64,000 nt of DNA from Stenotrophomonas koreensis (GTDB lineage Bacteria; Pseudomonadota; Gammaproteobacteria; Xanthomonadales; Xanthomonadaceae). The stretch lies in assembly GCF_001431525.1 (NCBI RefSeq), contig NZ_LDJH01000001.1, positions 1-64,000 on the forward strand, read 5' to 3'. The notes under the pieces were generated by a model. That model searched no databases. It was given only the letters and a program-made list of their open reading frames with translations, and was not told the DNA's origin. The position numbers were made by a program, and so were the translations under genes. Every line of letters begins with the position of its first letter. Within the stretch, counting starts at the first letter, position 1. Shown here piece after piece: positions 1 to 8,436 of the stretch.

Positions 1-139
1 CCGGACATGCCATGCCGGCTGATCCGCATGCCGGACATGCCATGCCGGCTGATCCGCATGCCGGACATGCCATGCCGGCTGATCCGCATGCCGGACATGC
101 CATGCCGGCTGATCCGCATGCCGGACATGCCATGCCGGC
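1..139 (+). repeat. 30-bp in-frame tandem repeat within copB
   Basis: Four perfect 30-bp units (1-30, 31-60, 61-90, 91-120) plus a 19-bp partial unit to 139. Because 30 is a multiple of three, each copy adds ten residues (MPADPHAGHA). The array is cut by the window start, so the copy number is a minimum. Perfect identity suggests recent slippage or unequal recombination. Confidence 0.95.
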
Positions 140-875
140 CAGCGGGGCGGGATCGGCGCTGGCCGCGCCGCGGACACCGGTGCCGGTGCCCACGGCCGCT
201 GACCTGGCAGCGGCCTTCCCGCCGGTGCAGCACCACGCGATGGAACATGCCCCGACCATCAACCGCTACCTGCTGGTGGACCAGTTCGAGGGCTGGAACA
301 ACGCGCACGGCAGTGGCCAGGCCTGGGCCGTGAAGGGCTGGTGGGGCAGCGATACCCACCGCCTGTGGCTGCGTGCCGAGGGCCAACGCGAAAACAGCCG
401 CAGCGAAGGCAGCATCGACCTGCTCTACGGCCAGGCCACCGGGCCCTGGTGGGAGGCGGTGGCCGGCATCCGCCATGAGCACGGCCCACAGCCGCGCAGT
501 CGTGCCGCTTTCGGCCTGCAGGGGCTGAGCCCGTACAGGCTGGAAACCCGGCTCAACGCGCTGGTCGGCGGCACGCCAAGGCTGGCGCTGGAAGCGGAGG
601 TTGAGTACAGCCTGCTGCTGAGCAACCGGCTGATCCTGCAACCCAGCCTGCACGCCACTGCGCTGCTGCGCGACGACACCGTCCACGGCCAGGGCCGTGG
701 CCTGGCCAGCGTCGAGGGCGGGCTGCGCCTGCGCTACGAGATCAGCCGCCGCTTTGCCCCGTACCTGGGCGTGGTGCACGAACGCCAGTTCGGCCGCAGC
801 GCCGACCTGGCCCGTGACGCCGGCCAGGCGCCGCAACACACCCGCTGGGTCGCCGGCCTGCGGTTCTGGTTCTGA
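1..875 (+). CDS. copB: Copper resistance protein B (CopB), 5'-truncated by window edge
   Basis: Outer-membrane CopB-family protein (PF05275) that works with a periplasmic multicopper oxidase and CopC/D-type proteins in copper tolerance. The visible N-terminal part is at least four exact copies of a ten-residue His/Met-rich unit (MPADPHAGHA), a plausible copper-chelating segment. From about residue 75 the CopB beta-barrel domain follows (LLVDQFEGWN, AVKGWWGSDTHRLWLRAEG, YLGVVHERQFG), and the protein ends in WVAGLRFWF with the C-terminal Phe typical of outer-membrane barrels. The reading frame is open to base 1, so the signal peptide and true start lie upstream; internal ATGs in the repeats are unlikely starts. 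The next gene, a DUF411 metal-binding protein, is 47 bp downstream and probably in the same operon. Family call confident; total repeat number unknown. Confidence 0.88.
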   Translation, partial: GHAMPADPHAGHAMPADPHAGHAMPADPHAGHAMPADPHAGHAMPASGAGSALAAPRTPVPVPTAADLAAAFPPVQHHAMEHAPTINRYLLVDQFEGWNNAHGSGQAWAVKGWWGSDTHRLWLRAEGQRENSRSEGSIDLLYGQATGPWWEAVAGIRHEHGPQPRSRAAFGLQGLSPYRLETRLNALVGGTPRLALEAEVEYSLLLSNRLILQPSLHATALLRDDTVHGQGRGLASVEGGLRLRYEISRRFAPYLGVVHERQFGRSADLARDAGQAPQHTRWVAGLRFWF

Positions 876-922
876 CCCTCACCGGCCGGCCCGTACAGGC
901 CGGCCCTGCCAAGGAGACCCCC

Positions 923-1441
923 ATGCGTCTTGCCTGTCTGGGCCTTGCCCTGATCTTCAGCGCCCCGCTGGCCATCCCGGCCGGCGCCAGTGACAACCGC
1001 CCTGTCGATACCCCGGCCAACGTCAACGCCGGCCTGCCGATGCTGACCGTGCACCGTCATCCATCCTGCGGCTGCTGCGGTGGCTGGGTGCAACACATGC
1101 GCCAGGCCGGTTTCCCGGTCAACGTGGTCAATGTCGATGATGTGATGACGCCGAAGCGGCGCCTGGGCGTACCCGATACCCAGGCCTCCTGCCACACCAC
1201 CGAGGTCGCCGGCTATGTGGTGGAAGGCCATGTGCCGGCCGGGGACATCCAGCGCCTGCTGCGCGAACGCCCGGCCGCCCGCGGGCTGGTACTGCCGGGC
1301 ATGCCGCTCGGCTCGCCGGGTATGGAAGTAGCCGATGGCCGCCGGCAGGCCTACACCGTGCAGCTGCTCGGCCACGATGGCCGGCTGTCCACCTTCCAGC
1401 ACCACCCGGCCAGCGCCGGCAAGCGCAGCCCGGCGCGATAA
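923..1441 (+). CDS. DUF411 family periplasmic metal-binding protein
   Basis: A 172-residue secreted protein of the DUF411 (PF04214) family, often found beside copper or silver resistance genes. Residues 1-23 form a signal peptide (hydrophobic LACLGLALIFSAPLAI, cleavage near AGA-SD). The family signature is intact: a HRHPSCGCCGGW Cys cluster near residue 50 for metal binding, and the conserved C-terminal part with SCHT, GYVVEGHVP and GLVLPGMPLGSPGMEV. The start is supported by AAGGAG ten bases upstream of the ATG. It follows copB closely, so a role in copper binding in the periplasm is inferred from context. The biochemical function of the family is not settled. Confidence 0.88.
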   Translation: MRLACLGLALIFSAPLAIPAGASDNRPVDTPANVNAGLPMLTVHRHPSCGCCGGWVQHMRQAGFPVNVVNVDDVMTPKRRLGVPDTQASCHTTEVAGYVVEGHVPAGDIQRLLRERPAARGLVLPGMPLGSPGMEVADGRRQAYTVQLLGHDGRLSTFQHHPASAGKRSPAR

Positions 1442-1489
1442 ACTGCGCGCACGCCTGTTGGCCCCCATTCCACGCAATCAGGATTTCCC

Positions 1490-2011
1490 ATGAACCACCC
1501 GATCCCCGCCGGCGTTGCCGCGCAGGTGCCGGCCGAAACCGCCGGCTTTGTCTTCAACCACACCATGCTGCGGGTCAAGGACCCAACCGCCTCGCTGGAT
1601 TTCTACACCCGCGTGCTCGGCTTTTCGCTGGTCGACCAGCGTCATTTCGACGAGGCGCAGTTCAGCCTGTACTTCCTGGCCTACCTGCCGGCCGGTACGC
1701 AGATCCCGGAAGATGCGGCCGAGCGCGCAGTGTGGATGGCCAAACTGCCGGCCCTGCTCGAACTGACCCATAACCATGGCAGCGAAACCCAGGACGGCCC
1801 GGTCTACCACAACGGCAACAGCGAACCGCGCGGCTTTGGCCATATCTGCGTTTCGGTGCCGGACATCGAGGCCGCCTGTGCCCGTTTTGAAGACCTGGGC
1901 GTGGCCTTCCAGAAGCGGCTGAGCGATGGCCGGATGAAGAACATCGCCTTCATCCGTGACCCGGACGACTACTGGGTGGAAATCATCTCCAACACCCCGT
2001 ACCAGCCGTGA
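1490..2011 (+). CDS. gloA: Lactoylglutathione lyase (glyoxalase I)
   Basis: Glyoxalase I converts the methylglyoxal-glutathione hemithioacetal to S-lactoylglutathione in the cytoplasm. The 173-residue protein resembles the longer eukaryote-like form rather than the roughly 135-residue E. coli form: it has the N-terminal extension, the HTMLRVKD strand, the ELTHNHGSE metal-ligand Glu, GFGHICVSVPDI with the His ligand, and YWVEII with the last Glu. In the human enzyme the first ligand position is Gln; here the residue before TMLRVKD is His, the bacterial-type ligand. Long-type enzymes in Pseudomonas are zinc-dependent, so Zn2+ preference is a reasonable inference. It ends just before a strong hairpin shared with the convergent kinase operon. 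Confidence 0.9.
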   Translation: MNHPIPAGVAAQVPAETAGFVFNHTMLRVKDPTASLDFYTRVLGFSLVDQRHFDEAQFSLYFLAYLPAGTQIPEDAAERAVWMAKLPALLELTHNHGSETQDGPVYHNGNSEPRGFGHICVSVPDIEAACARFEDLGVAFQKRLSDGRMKNIAFIRDPDDYWVEIISNTPYQP

Positions 2012-2016
2012 TTACT

Positions 2017-2050
2017 GCCGGCGCCAGCCGCTTCGGCCGCTGGCGCCGGC
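2017..2050. terminator. Hairpin between convergent gloA and the kinase operon
   Basis: A perfect 12-bp inverted repeat (2017-2028 with 2039-2050, arm GCCGGCGCCAGC) with a 10-base loop lies between two convergent stop codons. No clear T tract on either side, so it may act as a weak bidirectional or Rho-assisted terminator. Confidence 0.6.
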
Positions 2051-2056
2051 GTAGCT

Positions 2057-3595
2057 TCAGGCCGGCGCCGATGCGTTGGCCGCTTCCGCCAGCATCGCAT
2101 CGACGGCGCGGAAGACATGCTGCATCTCCAATGGCTTGCGCAGGCAGTGCAGCGGGCCACTGTCTGCAAGCGCGGCCGGGTCCACCGGCTGCGCCGGATC
2201 TTCCAGTAGCAACGCCGGCCCGCTGAAGCCCAGGGCACGCAGCTCACGCAGCAACTGGCTGGCCGGCATCAGCGGCAGCGCGGTATCGATCACCACCGCT
2301 TCGGGCAGGCCGTGCTGCTGCACGTGATGCAGTGCGCCGGCACCGTCGCTGGCCATCGACAGCCGGTAGCCCTGGCTGGACAGTGCGTTGCCGAGCAACG
2401 ACAGGCGGGTGGCAATATTGTCCACCACCAGCACCGCCTGGCCGTTGCCCACCGGCAGATCGCCGATCGACTCGCTGCGTACCGCGCCGCCACCGCTGAT
2501 TGGCAGAAGCAGGTCAAACTGGCTGCCCTCGCCCACCTGGCTGGTGACCTGGATCGAGCCCTGCAGGCCTTCGATGATGCGCTTGCACGACATCAGGCCC
2601 AGCCCGGTGCCGGTGGCCTTCGTGGTGAAGAACGGGCTGAACAGCCGCTCCATCACGTCACTGGGCATGCCGATGCCGGTATCGATCACGCGGATGCACA
2701 GCTGGGCGCAGCCATCGACATCGGTCACCGGTTCGGCCAGCAACTGCAGCCGCCCGCCCTCGGGCATGGCCTGGATGGCATTGAGCGCCAGGTTGAGCAG
2801 CACCTGCTGCAGTTCGGTGAAGTTGCCGTCCAGCGCCAGGCCGCTGCCCTTGAGTTCGGTATGCAGCTCCACCTTTGACGGCAGGCTGCCGCGCAGCAGC
2901 AGGTCCACCGCATTGAACAGGCGTTCGACCTCGATCCGCTCACTGCTGCGGCGCGAGCCGCGCACGAAGGACAGCATCGACTCGGCCATCTCGCTGCCAC
3001 GCAGCCCACATTCACTGATCACATCGGCCAGTTGATGGATGCGCGGGTCATCGCTGCGGGTCTTCAACAGGTCCGGCACGATCAGCAACGGCTGCAGGAT
3101 GTTGCGCAGGTCATGGCTCAGGCCGGCGGCAATCAGCGACATGCTTTCCAGCCGCTGCGCACGCATCAGCTCGGCCTCGACCCGCGCCCGCTCGGCCTCG
3201 CTGCGGGCCTCACGCACCGCCCGCGCCACCGCCGAGGGCAGGCGACCGGGCGAGTGTTTCAGGATGTAGTCGGCAGCGCCCTGCTGCAGCGCCTGCACCG
3301 CCATCTCCTCGCCGATGGTGCCGGAGACGAACACGAACGGCATGCGCGGATGCAGCTCGCGCACCAGTTCCAGCGCACGCATGCCGCAAAAACCGGGCAT
3401 CGACAGGTCCGACAGCACGATGTCGCAGCGGCCACTGCTCAACACCTCCACCAGGCCATCTTCGTCGTCGACACGCTGGAAGCTGGCGGCCACCCCCGCC
3501 TGCTCCAGCATGTCGCAGATCAGCTCGGCATCCTCGGCCGAGTCTTCAACCAGCAGGATCTGCAGGTGCCCCAGGGCTGGTCCGTTGAGCGGCAT
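2057..3595 (-). CDS. Hybrid response regulator/histidine kinase (REC-HK-REC), cytoplasmic
   Basis: A 512-residue soluble signalling protein without membrane segments. An N-terminal receiver (LLVEDSAEDAE; phosphoacceptor Asp in DIVLSDLSMPG; Lys region ILKHSPGR) is followed by a short coiled linker, a DHp helix with the H box SHDLRNILQPL near residue 160, and a HATPase_c domain (NLALNAIQAMPEGG, DTGIGM, TGTGLGL). A second, less canonical C-terminal receiver follows (LVVDN, VVIDTALPLMP, CLRKPLE); its usual Thr/Ser after strand 4 is replaced by LLLEDP. It is the last gene of a three-gene operon, one base after the upstream response regulator's stop. Likely role: a phosphorelay with the neighbouring kinase; the input signal is unknown. 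Confidence 0.85.
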   Translation of the reverse strand: MPLNGPALGHLQILLVEDSAEDAELICDMLEQAGVAASFQRVDDEDGLVEVLSSGRCDIVLSDLSMPGFCGMRALELVRELHPRMPFVFVSGTIGEEMAVQALQQGAADYILKHSPGRLPSAVARAVREARSEAERARVEAELMRAQRLESMSLIAAGLSHDLRNILQPLLIVPDLLKTRSDDPRIHQLADVISECGLRGSEMAESMLSFVRGSRRSSERIEVERLFNAVDLLLRGSLPSKVELHTELKGSGLALDGNFTELQQVLLNLALNAIQAMPEGGRLQLLAEPVTDVDGCAQLCIRVIDTGIGMPSDVMERLFSPFFTTKATGTGLGLMSCKRIIEGLQGSIQVTSQVGEGSQFDLLLPISGGGAVRSESIGDLPVGNGQAVLVVDNIATRLSLLGNALSSQGYRLSMASDGAGALHHVQQHGLPEAVVIDTALPLMPASQLLRELRALGFSGPALLLEDPAQPVDPAALADSGPLHCLRKPLEMQHVFRAVDAMLAEAANASAPA

Positions 3596-3596
3596 G

Positions 3597-4037
3597 TCAG
3601 TCCTCGGCAGGAGGCTGGTTGATCACGGCCCAGAACGTCCCCAGGGTCTTGATCGCGTTGAAGAACTGGTCCACGTCGACCGGTTTGACCACATAGGCGT
3701 TCACGCCCAGGTCCCAGCTGCGGGCCAGGTCACTTTCCTCGCGCGAGGAGGACAGGATCACGATCGGCAGGCGCTGGAACTGCTCATCGGCACGGATTTT
3801 CTGCAGCACTTCCAGGCCATCCATGCGCGGCATCTTGATGTCCAGCAGCAGCACCGAGGGCATGCCGTCCCGGCGACCGGCCCATGGCCCGCGCGCGTAC
3901 AGGTAATCGAGCACCTCCACGCCGTCTTCCACATGCACGATCGGGTTGGCCAGGTGCGCCTCGCGCAGGGCATCGATGGCCATCTCGGCATCGGCCGGGC
4001 TGTCTTCTGCCAGAAGGATGGTACGGATCGCACTCAT
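3597..4037 (-). CDS. Single-domain response regulator (Rcp1/CheY-like)
   Basis: A 146-residue stand-alone receiver domain without an output domain. The acidic pair (LLAEDSPADAEM), the phosphoacceptor Asp in VLLLDIKMPRMDG, the Ser/Thr position in IVILSSSREESD and the conserved Lys in YVVKPVDVDQF are all visible. The insert around YLYARGPWAGRRDGMPS is typical of Rcp1-type regulators that partner with phytochrome-like or CHASE3 kinases. Its ATG overlaps the stop of the upstream sensor kinase by four bases (ATGA, 4034-4037), so the two are translationally coupled. It is probably phosphorylated by that kinase and passes the phosphate to, or competes with, the downstream hybrid protein. Confidence 0.9.
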   Translation of the reverse strand: MSAIRTILLAEDSPADAEMAIDALREAHLANPIVHVEDGVEVLDYLYARGPWAGRRDGMPSVLLLDIKMPRMDGLEVLQKIRADEQFQRLPIVILSSSREESDLARSWDLGVNAYVVKPVDVDQFFNAIKTLGTFWAVINQPPAED

Positions 4038-5887
4038 GGGTTGTGTTCCTGGTGGGTGGCGTCTAGAGCCTGGGGAAGAATGAAATGGAACTGGGCACCG
4101 CGATCGACCTCGGCATGGGCCCAGACCCGGCCGCCGTGCCGGCTGAGCACGCGGCGCACACTGGCCAGGCCGATGCCGGTGCCGCTGTACTGGCTGGGCT
4201 TGTGCAGCCGCTGGAACACCCCGAACAGCTTGCCGGCGTAGGCCATGTCGAAACCGGCGCCATTGTCGACCACGCTGAACTGGTGTGAGCCATCATCCAG
4301 CCGCTGCACGCTGACCTCGATCACCGCCGGATCGCGACCGGCACTGTACTTGAGTGCGTTGCCGAGCAGGTTGAGCCAGACCTGGCGCATCATGTTTTCA
4401 TCGGCCAGCACGATCGGCAGCGGCGCAATATTCCAGACCACATTGCGCGGCGCCTCGCCAGCCGCCTCGGCATCACTGCGCAGGCCGGCATCGAGGATGG
4501 CCCGGGTCTCGGCCACCAGCGACTGCATGTCCACTGCCTGCAGCCGCAGCGCGCCACGTCCCAGCCGCGAATAGACCAGCAGGTCGTCGATCAGGGTCGA
4601 CATCCGCCGGGCCGAATTGCCGATCACCTGCAGGTAGTGCTGGCTCTTTTCATCGGCCTGCTCGCCCAGATGCTGGCCAAGCTTGTCGGCGAAGCCGGCG
4701 ATATGCCGCAGCGGCGCGCGCAGGTCATGCGAGACCGAATAACTGAAGGCCTCCAGCTCATGATTGACCTCGGTCACCTGGTTGACCTTGCCTTCCAGCT
4801 GGCGGTTGAGCTCCTCGACCTGCTTGAGCGCGGTGCGCTGCACGGTGACATCGGACAGGGTCATCAGCACCGAGGCACGCTGGCTGTCGGGCATCTGCAG
4901 ACGACGCGCATTGAGCAGCAGGATGCGCTGCTTGCCATCGGCATCGGTCTGCTCCAGCTCGTAATCCCACAGTTCACGGCCACGGCTGAGCACGTCCTGC
5001 AGGCGCTGCAGCACGACCGGATCGTTCCAGGCCTGGCCATCGCCCAGTGCCGTCAATGGCATCGGTACCAGCGCCGCAGCCGCATCACCCGCATCACCTT
5101 TTTCACCGGCTTCACTGCGGGCATACAGCTGGACAAAGGCCGGGTTGCACAGGGTCAGGACCAGCTCGCGGTCCAGCACCGCAATCGGTTCGCGCACACT
5201 GTTGAAGACCGCCGTGGTGTGGCTGGCGGCAGTGGCCACCGCCTGCTCGGCACTCAGCTGCTGCTGCATCTGCCGGTACAGCCGCCACAACACCACCACC
5301 ATCAGCGCGATCTGCAGTGCCAGCGCTACCCAGCTCACCAGTTCCTGCTGGGCATCACGCCGGCGCGCCTCGCCGATGCGCTCGGCCAGGAAGCGGCTTT
5401 CATCGGCCTGCAGGTCGCTGACCAGCCCGCGGATGGAAGCGCCGTAGACCAGCTCCTCGGCCAGCCCGACCTGGTCCTGCCCGCCTTCGACCTGGGCCAG
5501 GGCACGCGCCAGCTCCACCCGTCGCTGCAACCGGGCCTTGATCTGGCCAATGCGCACCAATTGCGCCGGCTTGTCGTGCAACTGCTCGGCCAGCAGCTCC
5601 AGGGTGGCTGGAAAGGTGTCGGCCAGAGCCATCCGCTGCAGCAGATCCGGGTTGCTCACGCCTTTGGACAGGGTCAGCGCCGCCGACTCGAAATCACGGA
5701 TGTCAGCCTGCAGCCGGTACAGCAGCGTACCCACCGACTGGGTGTGCTCAACCCGTGCGGTAGCGTCCTGGGCGCGGTCCCACAAGCCGCGCATCAGCAG
5801 CCAGGGCAGCACGATGATCAACGCCGCTGTCAGCGCCAGCATCCACAACCGCGCCTGCCCGCTACGCAGGGTCGAAAGCCAGCTCAT
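4034..5887 (-). CDS. Membrane sensor histidine kinase (CHASE3-like, PAS, HisKA, HATPase)
   Basis: First gene of the operon. The chosen ATG gives a 617-residue protein starting MSWLSTLRSG; an in-frame start 29 codons upstream would add a non-hydrophobic leader and is less likely. Order: transmembrane helix near residues 15-35 (LWMLALTAALIIVLPWLLM), a helical periplasmic CHASE3-like domain, a second transmembrane helix (WVALALQIALMVVVLWRLY), a PAS domain (AVFNSVREPIAVLDREL), a coiled coil, HisKA with SYSVSHDLRAPLRHIAGF, and HATPase_c with NLLGNALKYSAG, VDNGAGFDM and GTGIGLASVRRVLSRHGG. The C-terminal kinase half is of the bacteriophytochrome-like class usually paired with Rcp1-type regulators, as here. 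Confidence 0.87.
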   Translation of the reverse strand: MSWLSTLRSGQARLWMLALTAALIIVLPWLLMRGLWDRAQDATARVEHTQSVGTLLYRLQADIRDFESAALTLSKGVSNPDLLQRMALADTFPATLELLAEQLHDKPAQLVRIGQIKARLQRRVELARALAQVEGGQDQVGLAEELVYGASIRGLVSDLQADESRFLAERIGEARRRDAQQELVSWVALALQIALMVVVLWRLYRQMQQQLSAEQAVATAASHTTAVFNSVREPIAVLDRELVLTLCNPAFVQLYARSEAGEKGDAGDAAAALVPMPLTALGDGQAWNDPVVLQRLQDVLSRGRELWDYELEQTDADGKQRILLLNARRLQMPDSQRASVLMTLSDVTVQRTALKQVEELNRQLEGKVNQVTEVNHELEAFSYSVSHDLRAPLRHIAGFADKLGQHLGEQADEKSQHYLQVIGNSARRMSTLIDDLLVYSRLGRGALRLQAVDMQSLVAETRAILDAGLRSDAEAAGEAPRNVVWNIAPLPIVLADENMMRQVWLNLLGNALKYSAGRDPAVIEVSVQRLDDGSHQFSVVDNGAGFDMAYAGKLFGVFQRLHKPSQYSGTGIGLASVRRVLSRHGGRVWAHAEVDRGAQFHFILPQALDATHQEHNP

Positions 5888-6020
5888 CGTCCACCACACA
5901 TTCGCATCGTCCCCCTGGATGGAACTGCAAGTCGTTGTCCTGCCGACAATACCTGCTGACCGCGCAATCGTCACCGGGCAAGCACCAACCCAGTTCGCAA
6001 TTCAGCCATGGACACGGTCC

Positions 6021-6061
6021 TGACACAGCAACGCCCGGCAGAACCGGGCGTTGCTGTGTCA
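6021..6061 (-). terminator. Strong hairpin downstream of prc
   Basis: Perfect 18-bp inverted repeat (6021-6038 with 6044-6061) and a 5-base loop, eleven bases after the prc stop codon. There is no T tract on the exit side, so termination may need Rho or the hairpin may mainly protect the 3' end. It also shields prc from the kinase operon promoter region 5888-6020. Confidence 0.7.
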
Positions 6062-6072
6062 GCGCACGGCGG

Positions 6073-8250
6073 TCAGTGCGACCAGCGGCCGGAACCGCCT
6101 GCCGCCCGCGGCAATACCCGGGCCGACAGCTGACGGTCATTCTGCAGCATGCCGATGGCATCGGACAAAATCGCGGCCGACTCGCGCAGCAAAGGGTCCG
6201 GGCGCTTCTCGGCGGCCTTCTCGCGCGCGGCATCGGCAACGATGTCACGCTCGTTGCCGGTCAGGCCGTCATCGCTTTCCTCGGCCAGCGGGTCCAGCTG
6301 CAGGCCCAGCTCACGGCGCATTTCCTGGCGCTGCTTGCGCTGCGCTTCCAGGCGCTCACGCTCGGCCTGGCGCTCGGCCTCGTTGAGCGAGATGCTCTTG
6401 CGCTCGGCCTCGCTGCGGTAGTGCTCGACATCCTCCTTCCACCAGCCAAATTCCAGATCCTGGCTGACGCGCTGCTGGTGGCGCTGGCCCAACTGCGCCA
6501 GCAACGGCTGGAAGTCGCCGTACTGCTCATGCGGTACCTCGGCAATGCGGGTCCACGGCAGCGCGTTCTTGTAGGTGCTCTCGCCAAACTCGCTGGCATC
6601 GACACTGGCCGGGAAAGCGATATCAGGTACCACGCCCTTGTGCTGGGTCGAGGAGCCGCTGATACGGAAGAACTGGGCGATGGTCAGCTTGAGCTGGCCA
6701 TACTGCACCGCTTCCTCACGCTGCCAGCGGTCCAGGTCGATGATGTTCTGCACCGTGCCCTTGCCGAAGGTGGTTTCGCCGATCACCAGGCCGCGGCCAT
6801 AGTCCTGCATTGCGCCGGCAAAAATTTCCGAGGCCGAGGCCGAGCCACGGTTGATCAGCACCGCCAACGGCCCGTCCCAGGCCACGCCGGACTTGCGGTC
6901 GCTGTTGACCACCACGCGGCCACCGGACTCACGTACCTGCACCACCGGCCCCTGGTCGATGAACAGGCCGGTCAGCTCAATGGCTTCATCCAGCGAGCCG
7001 CCGCCGTTGTTGCGCAGGTCCAGCACCACCCCGTCGATGCCCTCGCTCTTGAACTGGGTCAACAGCCGGGCCACATCGCGGGTGGCCGAGGCGTAGTCTG
7101 CCGCGTTGCGACGACGGCCTTCGAAGTCCTGGTAGAAGGCCGGCAGCTTGATCACGCCGATGCGGCGCTCGGCCTCACCGTCAGCGCCAGGAATCAGCAG
7201 GGTTTCGCTCTTGGCCCCCTGCTCGGACAGACGCACCTTGGCACGGTCCAGCACCACCGTACGGTGCTTGCCATTGATGCCATCGGCAGCGGGAATGTAT
7301 TCCAGCTTGACCTGGGTATCGGGCTTGCCACGGATCTTGGCCACCACATCGTCGATGCGCCAGCCGATCACATCCTCGACCGCGCCACCGCGCCCCTGGC
7401 CGACGCCGACGATGCGGTCGCCCGGCTGCAGGGTGCCATCCAGCGCGGCCGGGCCACCGGGGATGATCTCGCGGATCACCACCACATCGTCCTGACGCTG
7501 CAGCTGGGCACCGATGCCTTCCAGCGACAGCGACATGGCCTGGTTGAAGTTCTCCGCACTGCGCGGTGTCATGTATTCGGTATGCGGGTCGATCGAGTCG
7601 GTATAGGCATTGAGAAACAACGCGAACACGTCATCGCCCTTGAGCTCGTTGATCGACTTGAGCAAGGTGGCGTAGCGCTTGTCCAGGGTGCTGCGGATGT
7701 CCTCGGCCGGCTTGCCGGCCAGACGCAGCCGCAGCCAGTCGTTTTTCACCGACTTGCGCCAGATTTCATCCAGATCGGCGCGGTCGGCCGCCCAGGCCGC
7801 CTCCTCGCGGTCGTAGTCATAACGCTCGGCCAGGGTGAAGTCCGGCTCGCCCTTGAGCAGCTCGCGGGCATGGGCAATGCGTTCGGCGGCACGCTGCTTG
7901 TACAGCGTGAACATCTGCTCGGCCATGTCGGTACGGCCGGCACGGATGGCGTTGGCCACGTCAGCGCGCAGCGGCGCAAACGAATCAATATCGGCCTGCA
8001 GGAAGAACTGACGGTTGCCGTCCAGCGTCTTGAGATATTTATCAAACACCTGGTTGGCCGCCTCGACATCCAGCGCGCGCGGACGATAGGCATAACGGCT
8101 GTCCGAGAGCAGGCCGTAGACCAGGCGCGAAGCGGTGGTGCGGTCCAGGCTGCTGGCCGTCGGCACTGCCGGGGCATCAGCCTGTGCGATCAGGGCAACC
8201 GGCGCGGTCAGCGCCAATGCCAGCAACAAGGGGATCGCTTTGGTCTTCAT
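6073..8250 (-). CDS. prc: Carboxy-terminal (tail-specific) processing protease Prc
   Basis: Periplasmic S41A protease that trims or degrades proteins by recognising their C-termini; in E. coli it processes FtsI and degrades MepS with NlpI. The chosen ATG starts a 725-residue precursor with a clear signal peptide (LLLALALTAPVALIAQADA); an upstream in-frame alternative start lacks support. Order: helical N-terminal domain, PDZ domain (LSLEGIGAQLQ, IIPGGPAALDGTLQPGDRI), S41 catalytic core with Ser in NRGSASASEIFAG and the Lys in TTFGKGTVQN of the Ser-Lys dyad, and a charged C-terminal DUF3340-type region rich in Arg and Glu. Length matches the Xanthomonas/Pseudomonas family. It is transcribed alone. 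Confidence 0.93.
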   Translation of the reverse strand: MKTKAIPLLLALALTAPVALIAQADAPAVPTASSLDRTTASRLVYGLLSDSRYAYRPRALDVEAANQVFDKYLKTLDGNRQFFLQADIDSFAPLRADVANAIRAGRTDMAEQMFTLYKQRAAERIAHARELLKGEPDFTLAERYDYDREEAAWAADRADLDEIWRKSVKNDWLRLRLAGKPAEDIRSTLDKRYATLLKSINELKGDDVFALFLNAYTDSIDPHTEYMTPRSAENFNQAMSLSLEGIGAQLQRQDDVVVIREIIPGGPAALDGTLQPGDRIVGVGQGRGGAVEDVIGWRIDDVVAKIRGKPDTQVKLEYIPAADGINGKHRTVVLDRAKVRLSEQGAKSETLLIPGADGEAERRIGVIKLPAFYQDFEGRRRNAADYASATRDVARLLTQFKSEGIDGVVLDLRNNGGGSLDEAIELTGLFIDQGPVVQVRESGGRVVVNSDRKSGVAWDGPLAVLINRGSASASEIFAGAMQDYGRGLVIGETTFGKGTVQNIIDLDRWQREEAVQYGQLKLTIAQFFRISGSSTQHKGVVPDIAFPASVDASEFGESTYKNALPWTRIAEVPHEQYGDFQPLLAQLGQRHQQRVSQDLEFGWWKEDVEHYRSEAERKSISLNEAERQAERERLEAQRKQRQEMRRELGLQLDPLAEESDDGLTGNERDIVADAAREKAAEKRPDPLLRESAAILSDAIGMLQNDRQLSARVLPRAAGGSGRWSH

Positions 8251-8400
8251 TGAAACTCGCTCTGCTCTGAAGTGCGGTAGGAAGGACACTGCGCCCAGTG
8301 TCTACAGGCAGGACAGTGCCGTAAGTTGCACACGCTGTCACCTGGCAAGCCTAGCCGTTAACGGCAGCGCCCAAGTGAACTGCAGATAGCCATTATCAAA

Positions 8401-8430
8401 ATGTAAAAGGCCCGGCATCTGCCGGGCCTC
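8401..8430 (-). terminator. Intrinsic terminator of the ybeD-lipB-lipA operon
   Basis: Nine-base arms (8408-8416 with 8421-8429, arm AGGCCCGGC) with a 4-base loop, followed on the minus strand by TTTTACATTTTGA. It lies seven bases after the lipA stop. The T-rich exit on the minus strand sets its direction. Confidence 0.85.
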
Positions 8431-8436
8431 ACCGGG

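Noticed and set aside
1-139. CRISPR-like array
   Set aside because: The 30-bp units are directly adjacent with no spacers and are in frame within a CopB coding sequence, so it is a coding tandem repeat.
5935-8253. 772-codon plus-strand ORF opposite prc
   Set aside because: The opposite strand codes for a complete Prc with signal peptide, PDZ and catalytic Ser-Lys; the plus-strand reading has shadow composition.
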